Positions 1-5,862 of a DNA stretch of 8,869 nucleotides are shown here, piece after piece (the stretch's first letter is position 1; the number at the start of each line of letters is the position of its first letter). The DNA is from Actinomycetes bacterium (GTDB lineage: Bacteria > Actinomycetota > Actinomycetes > Actinomycetales > Cellulomonadaceae). The notes beneath the pieces were generated by a model. It was not told the DNA's origin, made no database searches, and worked only from the letters and a program-made list of their open reading frames with translations. The translations under genes and the position numbers were made by a program. Location of the stretch: contig JAEWEJ010000343.1 of the NCBI GenBank assembly GCA_023389455.1, forward strand, positions 1 to 8,869. The letters are read 5' to 3'.

Positions 1-165
1 GGCCAGCGCGGGCGGCTCGGCGCCGGCGCCGGCGGCCGGCAGCGGCAGCTCGAGGCCGCCGAGGGGGAGGTCGGCGACCGCCTGCCAGAACGCGGCTCGC
101 GCGGCGTCGTCGCGCGGCGCCATCGCGTAGGCGCCGAGCAGGGGGAGGTCGGGGGTGAGGTGCAT
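1..165 (-). CDS. Partial CDS, N-terminus of a DUF4862-like protein
   Basis: This reading frame runs off the left edge of the window; 55 codons are visible. It starts at an ATG (complement of 163-165) preceded by GGAG five bases upstream, which supports the start. The protein begins MHLTPDLPLLGAYAMAPRDD and continues with an alanine-rich helix and a GLELPLP segment. From memory, the pattern of GAYA near the start, a short helical stretch and then GLELP resembles the beginning of the DUF4862 family, proteins of roughly 300 residues without an assigned reaction that occur in actinobacterial sugar-utilisation neighbourhoods. A TIM-barrel sugar isomerase/epimerase-like fold is possible but cannot be seen from 55 residues. 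It is transcribed divergently from the TRAP/kdu operon and shares its 247-base control region, so co-regulation is plausible. The assignment rests on pattern recall of a short stretch; that a gene is present is more certain than its family. Confidence 0.6.
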   Translation of the reverse strand, partial: MHLTPDLPLLGAYAMAPRDDAARAAFWQAVADLPLGGLELPLPAAGAGAEPPALA

Positions 166-244
166 CGTTGCTCCGTCTCACGGGGTGGGTGGTACCAGCC
201 GTGCTGAGTGCCACCCGGGACCAAGGTTGTGCTGCGCGGACCCG

Positions 245-254
245 GTCACGTGAC
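245..254. promoter_or_regulatory. Perfect 10-bp palindrome GTCACGTGAC
   Basis: The ten bases GTCACGTGAC equal their own reverse complement and lie six bases left of the larger operator. A perfect palindrome beside an operator in a divergent intergenic region could be a second protein binding site, for example for a different regulator or for the divergent gene. A ten-base palindrome can also arise by chance in GC-rich DNA, and no factor can be named. Confidence 0.3.
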
Positions 255-260
255 AAGGTT

Positions 261-286
261 TGTTCCGTTCTTCGGAACATGGTTCC
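261..286. promoter_or_regulatory. Palindromic operator, IclR-type candidate
   Basis: Bases 261-267 (TGTTCCG) and 273-279 (CGGAACA) are perfect inverted repeats separated by five bases. A further GTTCC at 282-286 makes a second inverted pair with GGAAC at 274-278 (three-base spacer). There are thus three half-sites, GTTCC-GGAAC-GTTCC, spaced so that two overlapping dyads share the middle half-site. IclR-family regulators bind short dyads of this general kind, and an IclR gene sits in the downstream operon, so autoregulation of the TRAP/kdu genes by that protein is the simplest reading. The GntR-family regulator at the right edge is an alternative. The symmetry is seen directly; the factor is inferred. 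Confidence 0.6.
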
Positions 287-298
287 ATATCCGCGGCA

Positions 299-391
299 CT
301 GACAGCGAGGTCAGCAAGCCGGACGCAGAGGTCCGGCCAAGCCCCCCCGGGCGGTGCTCACCGAACACCACCCGCTCACCCCCGGGTGAGC
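299..391 (+). promoter_or_regulatory. Hairpin-rich 5' leader of dctP
   Basis: Inverted repeats on the plus strand: 299-303 with 310-314 (5 bp, 6-base loop); 318-324 with 331-337 (GCCGGAC/GTCCGGC, 7 bp, 6-base loop); 352-356 with 359-363 (5 bp, 2-base gap, too tight as drawn); and 374-380 with 385-391 (GCTCACC/GGTGAGC, 7 bp, 4-base loop). The last stem ends five bases before the Shine-Dalgarno. GCTCACC also occurs at 356-362, so the 385-391 arm has two possible partners. This may be a structured untranslated region affecting translation. High GC content makes chance stems common, and it matches no riboswitch class I recognise. Confidence 0.35.
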
Positions 392-412
392 CGAACAAGG
401 AGTACATCCCCC

Positions 413-1468
413 ATGAGGCGAACCAAGGCCGCGACGATCACCGCGCTCATCGGTGCCTCCGTGCTGGCGCTGACGGCGTGCAGCGCGGGCACGAGCCCGG
501 TCACCGAGGAGTCCCCCAGCGCGTCGGCCGGCACGGACGCCGCGCCGAAGGCCGACACCCTGGTCATGAAGGCCGCGTTCAACCAGCCCGAGAACCACCC
601 GCAGTACATCGTGCTCGACGAGCTCGGCGACAAGCTGTTCGAGGCGACCGACGGCGCGTACGACATCGAGGTCTTCCCGAACGAGACCCTCGGCGCGCAG
701 CGCGAGACCATCGAGCTGGTCCAGGCCGGCACGATCGAGATGGCCTACGTCGGCGGCTCGCTGCTCGAGAACTTCAACCCGGACTTCGTGGTCTTCAACC
801 TGCCGTTCGTCTTCGACTCGCAGGAGCACCAGAGCGAGGTGACGAACGACCCGGAGATCGTGGGCGACCTGTACTCCTCGCTCGAGGACCAGGGCATCAA
901 GGTCGTCAGCGCGTTCCACGGCGGCGTCCGGTCGGTGTACAACGCCGAGAAGCCGATCCACACCCCGGCCGACCTCGCGGGCATGAAGATCCGCGTCATC
1001 GAGTCCGACACCAACATCGAGATGATGTCGCTGATGGGCGGCACGGGCACCCCGATGGGCCAGGGCGAGGTCTACACGGCCATCCAGTCCGGCGTCCTCG
1101 AGGGCGGCGAGAACAACGAGCTCATCTACGCGAACCTCAAGCACGCCGAGGTCGCGCCGTACTACAGCTACACGCGCCACCTGATGTTCCCGGACTACCT
1201 GATCATCAACCCGGACGTCTACGACGCGATGACGCCGGAGCACCAGGAGATCTTCACCGAGCTGCTGGCCGAGGCCCGCGTCGAGGAGGCCAAGCTCTGG
1301 AAGGAGCAGGTCATCGAGGGCGTCAAGGCGGCCGAGGCCGCCGGCGCGAAGTTCAACGAGGTCGACACCGACGCGTTCAACGCGGCGATCGCTCCGCTGA
1401 CGGAGAAGAAGCTGACGACCGACGTCACCAAGAAGATCTACGACCAGGTCCGCGCCGCGGCCAAGTGA
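413..1468 (+). CDS. dctP: TRAP transporter solute-binding lipoprotein (DctP family)
   Basis: A 351-residue extracytoplasmic binding protein that would capture an acidic sugar and hand it to the membrane subunits. The start at 413 is chosen because AAGGAG (397-402) precedes it by ten bases and it gives a clean lipoprotein signal: basic MRRTK, a hydrophobic stretch, and lipobox L20-T21-A22-C23 for anchoring at C23. A Ser/Thr/Ala/Glu-rich linker follows, typical of Gram-positive lipoproteins. The mature part has the family pattern, with LGAQRETIELVQAGTIEMA in the first lobe and GMKIRV around residues 190-195; R194 corresponds to the arginine that pairs with the ligand carboxylate in this family. 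The stretch GTPMGQGEVYTAIQSGVLEG follows, as is characteristic. Length is normal for the family. It is the first gene of dctPQM and lies upstream of kduI, so a uronate or keto-uronate ligand is the best inference; the sequence alone does not fix the ligand. Confidence 0.95.
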   Translation: MRRTKAATITALIGASVLALTACSAGTSPVTEESPSASAGTDAAPKADTLVMKAAFNQPENHPQYIVLDELGDKLFEATDGAYDIEVFPNETLGAQRETIELVQAGTIEMAYVGGSLLENFNPDFVVFNLPFVFDSQEHQSEVTNDPEIVGDLYSSLEDQGIKVVSAFHGGVRSVYNAEKPIHTPADLAGMKIRVIESDTNIEMMSLMGGTGTPMGQGEVYTAIQSGVLEGGENNELIYANLKHAEVAPYYSYTRHLMFPDYLIINPDVYDAMTPEHQEIFTELLAEARVEEAKLWKEQVIEGVKAAEAAGAKFNEVDTDAFNAAIAPLTEKKLTTDVTKKIYDQVRAAAK

Positions 1469-1497
1469 CCGGCGACCGACGCGAAGAGGTCTGACCA

Positions 1498-2001
1498 ATG
1501 ACCAGAGCAAAGCTGCTCCTCGACCGGTTGCTGACGTGGGCGTGCGTGGTGCTGTTCGCCGTGCTCGTCGTCGACGTCACGTGGCAGGTCTTCACCCGAC
1601 AGGTCCTCGACCAGCCCAGCACCTGGTCCGAGGAGCTCGCCAAGTACCTGTTCATCTGGCTGGGCCTCTTCGCGTCGGCGCTCGTCTTCGGCGAGCGCGG
1701 CCACATCGCGGTCGACTTCGCCGTGAAGAAGCTCCCCGCCAAGGCGCAGGTCGTCGTGTCCGTGCTCATCCAGCTCTCGATCCTCGTCTTCACGGCCCTC
1801 GTCCTCATCTGGGGCGGGTTCCGCGTGGTCGACCTGGCCTGGGAGCAGAACCTGACCGGTCTGCCGGTGAACGTCGGCCCGCTGTACCTGGCGCTGCCGA
1901 TCTCCGGGGTGCTCATCGCCCTCTACACCCTCTACCACCTGGTCAGGATCCTCACCGGCGCCGAGCGCGCCGTCGAGGACGCCGAGCCGGACGTCCTGTG
2001 A
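1498..2001 (+). CDS. dctQ: TRAP transporter small permease subunit (DctQ family)
   Basis: A 167-residue integral membrane protein with four predicted hydrophobic helices (about residues 10-30, 47-64, 83-106 and 125-148), the normal plan for DctQ. Family marks are W29-QVFTR, the W43-SEELA segment before the second helix, an aromatic-rich KYLFIWLG, and H69-IAVD after it. With DctM it forms the membrane part of a sodium- or proton-driven secondary transporter that depends on the binding protein. The start follows GAAGAGG (1483-1489) with eight bases of spacing. It begins 29 bases after dctP, and its stop codon overlaps the Shine-Dalgarno of dctM, indicating one transcript and probable translational coupling. 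Confidence 0.95.
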   Translation: MTRAKLLLDRLLTWACVVLFAVLVVDVTWQVFTRQVLDQPSTWSEELAKYLFIWLGLFASALVFGERGHIAVDFAVKKLPAKAQVVVSVLIQLSILVFTALVLIWGGFRVVDLAWEQNLTGLPVNVGPLYLALPISGVLIALYTLYHLVRILTGAERAVEDAEPDVL

Positions 2002-2015
2002 AGGAGGCCTGACCC

Positions 2016-3326
2016 ATGGACCCCGCAGCTCTCGCCGCACTGATCCTGCTCGGTGGGATCGCCGTCTTCCTGCTCCTCGGAGCGCCCATCAGCATCGCGG
2101 TCGGCCTGTCCTCGGTCGCCGCGATGGTCACCGCCCTCGGATTCGAGAACGGCGTTCTCACGGCCGCGCAGCAGGTCTTCCGCGGCATCAACTCGTTCCC
2201 CCTGCTCGCGATCCCGTTCTTCGTGCTCGCCGGTGTGATCATGAACCAAGGCGGGATCGCGCTACGGCTCGTCAACGCCGCCAAGGTCATGGTCGGCAAG
2301 ATGCCCGGCTCGCTCGCGCAGACCAACGTCGCCGCCAACGCGCTGTTCGGCGCGGTGTCCGGCTCCGGTGTCGCGGCCGCCGCCGCGATCGGCTCGACCA
2401 TCGGCCCGATCCAGCAGCGTGAGGGCTACGACAAGTCGTTCGCCGCCGCCACGAACATCGCCTCGGCGCCCTCGGGCATGATCATCCCGCCGAGCAACCT
2501 GATGATCGTGTACTCGCTCGTCTCGAGCGCCTCGGTCGCCGCGCTGTTCGTCGCGGGCTACATCCCCGGCGCCATGTGGGCCGCGGCCTGCATGCTCATC
2601 GTCTACCTGTACGCCCGCAAGCGTCCCGAGCTCAAGGTCACCGAGAAGGTCGGGTTCCGCCAGGGTGCGAAGACGATCCTCGCCGCCGTGCCGGCCCTGC
2701 TGCTCATCGTCATCGTCATCGGCGGCATCCTGGCCGGGTACTTCACCCCGACCGAGGGCTCGGTCATCGCGGTCGTCTACTCGCTCGTCCTGTCGTTCGT
2801 CTACCGGACCATCAAGGCGCGCCAGATCCCCACGATGCTCATGGACGCGGCACGCACCACCGCCGTCGTCATGTTCCTGGTCGGCGTCAGCTCGATCATG
2901 GGCTTCGTCATGTCGTTCGCCCAGATCCCGCAGATGGCGTCCGAGGCGATCTTCTCGGTCAGCACCAACCCGGTGGTCATCCTGCTGCTGATCTCGGTGA
3001 TCCTGCTGATCCTCGGGTGCTTCATGGACCCGACGCCGGCGGTGCTGATCTTCACGCCGATCTTCCTGCCGATCGTCATGGCCATGGGGATCCACCCCGT
3101 CCACTTCGGCATCATGATGGTCTTCAACCTCTCCATCGGGACCATCACGCCACCGGTCGGGCCGATCCTCTTCGTCGGTGCCAAGGTCGCGAACATCTCG
3201 ATCGAGGCGGTGATCCGGCGCCTGCTGCCCTTCTTCGGCGCCCTGATCCTCGTCCTGATGATGGTCATCTTCACGCCGGCGCTGTCGATGTGGCTGCCCA
3301 CGCAGCTCGGCCTCGTCACGCCCTGA
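2016..3326 (+). CDS. dctM: TRAP transporter large permease subunit (DctM family)
   Basis: A 436-residue polytopic membrane protein, the transport channel of the TRAP system, with about a dozen hydrophobic segments and the usual length. Two diagnostic repeats are intact: SAPSGMIIPPSN (I156-I-P-P-S-N161) in the first half and GTITPPVGPILFVG (T376-ITPPVG382) in the second half, the pseudo-symmetric helix-break motifs expected near the cation and substrate sites. The opening LILLGGIAVFLLLGAPISIA is also typical. The start lies eight bases behind AAGGAGG (2001-2007), the strongest Shine-Dalgarno in the window, consistent with high expression. It is followed by a stem-loop and then kduI. The ion is presumably sodium, from knowledge of the family. 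Confidence 0.97.
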   Translation: MDPAALAALILLGGIAVFLLLGAPISIAVGLSSVAAMVTALGFENGVLTAAQQVFRGINSFPLLAIPFFVLAGVIMNQGGIALRLVNAAKVMVGKMPGSLAQTNVAANALFGAVSGSGVAAAAAIGSTIGPIQQREGYDKSFAAATNIASAPSGMIIPPSNLMIVYSLVSSASVAALFVAGYIPGAMWAAACMLIVYLYARKRPELKVTEKVGFRQGAKTILAAVPALLLIVIVIGGILAGYFTPTEGSVIAVVYSLVLSFVYRTIKARQIPTMLMDAARTTAVVMFLVGVSSIMGFVMSFAQIPQMASEAIFSVSTNPVVILLLISVILLILGCFMDPTPAVLIFTPIFLPIVMAMGIHPVHFGIMMVFNLSIGTITPPVGPILFVGAKVANISIEAVIRRLLPFFGALILVLMMVIFTPALSMWLPTQLGLVTP

Positions 3327-3332
3327 CCGCCA

Positions 3333-3364
3333 CCGGGACGCCGCGCGCCCGCGCGGCGTCCCGG
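3333..3364 (+). terminator. Strong intra-operon stem-loop after dctM
   Basis: Bases 3333-3346 and 3351-3364 are perfectly complementary, giving a 14-bp, almost all G-C stem with a GCCC loop, six bases after the dctM stop codon. No T-run follows, so it is not a textbook intrinsic terminator, although U-less hairpins are commonly proposed as terminators in actinobacteria. It could act as a partial terminator that lowers kdu expression relative to the transporter, or as a 3' barrier stabilising the dctPQM message. The 89-base gap it occupies is the largest between genes of the plus-strand run. Confidence 0.55.
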
Positions 3365-3415
3365 CCGGACGGCCGACCCCACCGCTCTCCCGCACCACCC
3401 CCTGGAAGGTCCCCC

Positions 3416-4246
3416 ATGGAACAGCGCTACGCGACCAGCCCGGAGCAGATCCCGGGCATGGACACCGCCGAGCTCCGCCGCCGCTACCTCGTGCCCGGCC
3501 TGTTCGCCGACGACGAGGCGAACGCCGTCTACACCCACCACGACCGGGTCGTGCTGCTCGGCGCCAAGCCCGTCACCGGCCCGCTCGCGCTGCCGACGTT
3601 CCCCGAGATCCGCTCGGCGTACTTCTTCGAGCACCGCGAGGCCGGCATCGTCAACGTCGGCGGGACGGGGACCGTGACGGTCGACGGGACGGCGTACGAG
3701 CTGGCGCACGGCTCGTGCCTCTACGTGGGGCGCGGCGCGCAGGACGTCGTCATGACCTCGGCCGACGCGACGACCCCCGCAAAGTTCTACGTCGTGTCCG
3801 CCCCCGCCCACACCGCCTACCCGACGACGCTCGTCGAGGCAGGCCAGGGCACCGTCCGCGAGCTCGGCGACCCGCTCACGTCGAACCGCCGCACGCTCAA
3901 CCAGTACATCCACGAGAACGGCGTGCGCTCCTGCCAGGTCGTCATGGGTGTCACCACGCTGCACCCCGGCAGCATGTGGAACACCATGCCGGCGCACACC
4001 CACGACCGGCGCATGGAGGCGTACCTCTACTTCGACCTCCCGCAGGACGCGCGGATCGTGCACCTCATGGGGCGCCCCGACGAGACCCGCCACCTGCTCG
4101 TCGGCAACGAGGAGGCGGTCATCTCCCCCAGCTGGTCCGTCCACTCGGGTGTCGGCACGGCCAGCTACAGCTTCGTGTGGGCCATGGCGGGCGAGAATCA
4201 GTCGTTCGACGACATGGACGGGTTCCCGATCACCGACATGCGTTGA
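3416..4246 (+). CDS. kduI: 5-dehydro-4-deoxy-D-glucuronate isomerase (KduI)
   Basis: A 276-residue cupin-type isomerase that converts 5-keto-4-deoxyuronate, the product released when unsaturated uronates open, into 3-deoxy-D-glycero-2,5-hexodiulosonate in the cytoplasm. All four zinc ligands known from the E. coli enzyme are present two positions earlier: H194, H196 and E201 in AHTHDRRMEAYLYF, and H243 in SPSWSVHSGVG. Other family stretches are GIVNVGGTGTVTVDG, LTSNRRTLNQYIHENG, and GENQSFDDMD near the C-terminus. Length is within two residues of E. coli KduI. The start is supported by GGAAGG (3404-3409), six bases upstream; the longer upstream frame overlaps dctM and is not coding. It is the most specific functional marker in the window and gives the operon its uronate context. 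KduI homologues may also act on glucuronate or galacturonate, so the natural substrate could be broader. Confidence 0.97.
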   Translation: MEQRYATSPEQIPGMDTAELRRRYLVPGLFADDEANAVYTHHDRVVLLGAKPVTGPLALPTFPEIRSAYFFEHREAGIVNVGGTGTVTVDGTAYELAHGSCLYVGRGAQDVVMTSADATTPAKFYVVSAPAHTAYPTTLVEAGQGTVRELGDPLTSNRRTLNQYIHENGVRSCQVVMGVTTLHPGSMWNTMPAHTHDRRMEAYLYFDLPQDARIVHLMGRPDETRHLLVGNEEAVISPSWSVHSGVGTASYSFVWAMAGENQSFDDMDGFPITDMR

Positions 4247-4277
4247 CGGCCCTGCCCCGCGACGAGAGGTGACCCCG

Positions 4278-5054
4278 ATGACGCAGCCCCTGACGTCTCC
4301 AGCCACGCGTGACAAGACGAACGCGAGCGAGAAGACGCTGCTGGTCCTCGAGGCCGCGCTGCGCCACCCCCGGTTCACCGACGTGGTCGAGGCGACCGGC
4401 CTGGCGAAGGCCACGACGCACCGCATCATCGCGACGCTCGTGGAGCACGGGTTCGTGGTCGTCACGCCCGACGGCCTGTACCAGCCGGGACCGCAGATCC
4501 TCTCGCTCGCGGGGCGGGCCCTGCAGCGCCTCGACATCTCCGCGATCGCCGAGCCGTTCGTCAACGAGCTCGTCGACCGCGTCCACTGCACGTCGCACGT
4601 GGGCGTCGCCAACGGCGACGAGATCGTCTACCTCGTCCGCATCGACTCCGACAAGCCGTACCAGATGCCGTCGCGCGTCGGCCACGCGATCCCCATGCAC
4701 TCCTCGGGGATCGGCAAGGTCGTCCTCGCGGCGCGCAGCGACGACGAGATCGAGCGGTTCGCCGCCCGCACCGGGCTGCCGCGCCGCACCGAGCACACGC
4801 TCACGCAGGTCAGCGACCTGCACGCCGAGCTGGCGCGCGTCCGCGAGCGCGGCTACGCGTTCGACCTCGAGGAGAACGTCCCCGGGATCGTCTGCGTCGC
4901 GGCGCCGGTGCGGGACCACACCGGCACCGTCAAGTACGGCCTCAGCATCTCCACCCTGTCCGTCGAGTGCTCCTTCGAGCAGCTCGAGGCATTCGCCCCG
5001 GCGGTCGTCGAGACCGCCGGTCAGATCTCCGCGGCGCTGGGCTACACCCCCTAG
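4278..5054 (+). CDS. IclR-family transcriptional regulator
   Basis: A 258-residue DNA-binding regulator. The winged helix-turn-helix covers about residues 17-78, with the recognition helix near LAKATTHRIIATLVEHGF (42-59). The effector domain follows from about residue 88 and carries the IclR hallmark around VGHAIPMHSSGIGKVVLA (134-151), then a DLEENVPGIVCVAAPVRD segment lining the ligand pocket. The start has GAGAGG (4264-4269) eight bases upstream. Only 31 bases separate it from kduI and 25 from the next gene, so it is transcribed within the operon it probably controls. KdgR, the classical repressor of pectin and KDG genes, belongs to this family, so a keto-deoxy sugar acid effector is plausible; orthology to KdgR is not shown. 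The palindromic operator at 261-286 is its likely target. Confidence 0.93.
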   Translation: MTQPLTSPATRDKTNASEKTLLVLEAALRHPRFTDVVEATGLAKATTHRIIATLVEHGFVVVTPDGLYQPGPQILSLAGRALQRLDISAIAEPFVNELVDRVHCTSHVGVANGDEIVYLVRIDSDKPYQMPSRVGHAIPMHSSGIGKVVLAARSDDEIERFAARTGLPRRTEHTLTQVSDLHAELARVRERGYAFDLEENVPGIVCVAAPVRDHTGTVKYGLSISTLSVECSFEQLEAFAPAVVETAGQISAALGYTP

Positions 5055-5079
5055 CGCCTGACATGAAAGCGAGCACGTC

Positions 5080-5862
5080 ATGACGACGACCCCGGCCGAG
5101 TACGCAGCGGGCCTGTTCACCCTCGAGGGCCGGCTGGCGGTGGTGACAGGGGCGAGCCAGGGCATCGGCCTGGCGATCGCCCGGACCCTCGCCTCCGCGG
5201 GAGCCGACGTCATCGGCGTCAGCTACGACATGACCGACGGCGACAGCGACGCGCGGCGCGCCGTCGAGGGCGTCGGGCGGGTCTTCACCCCGCTGCGCGC
5301 CGACTTCTCCGACCGCGACCAGGTCGCCGCGCTCGCCGCGGACCTCGCGGAGCGTGACGTCGACATCCTGGTGAACAACGGCGGCACGATCCGCCGCACC
5401 CCGGTCGCGCAGCACTCCGACGAGGACTTCGACCACGTCCTCGACGTGAACATGCGCACCGCGTTCGTGCTCTCGCGCGAGGTGGGCCGCGGGATGCTCG
5501 AGCGCGGGCACGGCAAGATCGTCAACACCGCCTCCATGCTGAGCTTCCAGGGCGGCATCAACGTGCCCGGGTACACCGCCTCCAAGTCGGCCGTCGCGGG
5601 CCTGACCAAGGCGTTCGCCAACGAGTGGGCGGCCTCGGGCGTCAACGTGAACGCCGTCGCTCCCGGGTACGTCGCCACCGCCAACACGCACGACCTGCGC
5701 CAGGACGCCGCCCGCAGCCAGTCGATCCTCGACCGCATCCCCGCGGGCCGCTGGGCGACGCCCGACGACATCGCCGGCGCCGTGCTGTACCTGTGCTCGC
5801 GGGCCGCGGACTACGTGCACGGTGCCGTGCTGCCCGTCGACGGCGGCTGGCTCGCACGATGA
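5080..5862 (+). CDS. kduD: KduD-like short-chain dehydrogenase/reductase (SDR 1)
   Basis: A 260-residue classical SDR, best read as 2-dehydro-3-deoxy-D-gluconate 5-dehydrogenase (KduD), which would reduce the KduI product to 2-keto-3-deoxygluconate with NAD(P)H. The cofactor loop is TGASQGIG (T23-G30), catalytic S152 and Y165-TASK169 are present, and the KduD-type segments SFQGGINVPGYTASK, ILDRIPAGRW and the C-terminal VDGGWLAR are all there. The LRQDAARSQSILDRIPAGRW region follows E. coli KduD closely. The usual NNAG is NNGG here (99-102), a mild change followed by the KduD-like TIRR. The Shine-Dalgarno is weak (AAAGCGAG, 5066-5073), suggesting modest initiation or dependence on the upstream gene. 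Its TGA overlaps the next ATG. A related dehydrogenase acting on another sugar acid cannot be excluded, since a second paralogue lies downstream. Confidence 0.85.
   Translation: MTTTPAEYAAGLFTLEGRLAVVTGASQGIGLAIARTLASAGADVIGVSYDMTDGDSDARRAVEGVGRVFTPLRADFSDRDQVAALAADLAERDVDILVNNGGTIRRTPVAQHSDEDFDHVLDVNMRTAFVLSREVGRGMLERGHGKIVNTASMLSFQGGINVPGYTASKSAVAGLTKAFANEWAASGVNVNAVAPGYVATANTHDLRQDAARSQSILDRIPAGRWATPDDIAGAVLYLCSRAADYVHGAVLPVDGGWLAR

Larger units (their letters stand above)
166..412. promoter_or_regulatory. Divergent control region and dctP leader
   Basis: This 247-base gap separates the divergent DUF4862-like gene from dctP and holds no convincing gene of its own. It is locally less GC-rich around 255-290, where a palindromic operator lies. 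A possible -35-like GTGACA at 250-255 with a poor -10-like GAACAT at 275-280 (19-base spacing) would put the operator over the -10 element, but this promoter call is weak. From about 299 to 391 the region is full of short inverted repeats that would form hairpins in the dctP leader RNA. The dctP Shine-Dalgarno AAGGAG is at 397-402. Confidence 0.6.

Noticed and set aside
187..216. Six-base inverted repeat GGGTGG/CCACCC around 187-192 and 211-216
   Set aside because: Short arms with an 18-base spacer in GC-rich DNA; not distinguishable from chance.
260..412. In-frame 51-codon upstream extension of dctP beginning at TTG 260
   Set aside because: The extension is Arg/Ser/Pro-rich without signal character and runs through the operator and hairpin region. 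The ATG at 413 has a Shine-Dalgarno and gives a proper lipoprotein signal.
2576..3415. Long open frame upstream of and in frame with kduI
   Set aside because: It lies out of frame over dctM and has a His/Arg/Asp/Pro-rich composition typical of a shadow frame. kduI has its own ATG at 3416 with a Shine-Dalgarno and the expected length.
2801..4612. Long minus-strand open frame (about 600 codons) across dctM, kduI and the IclR gene
   Set aside because: High-GC antisense shadow: it lacks recognisable motifs, its composition is low in complexity, and it covers three well-supported plus-strand genes.
5063..5083. Six-codon open frame whose stop overlaps the start of SDR 1
   Set aside because: No Shine-Dalgarno precedes it and six codons are expected by chance; a coupling leader peptide is not supported.
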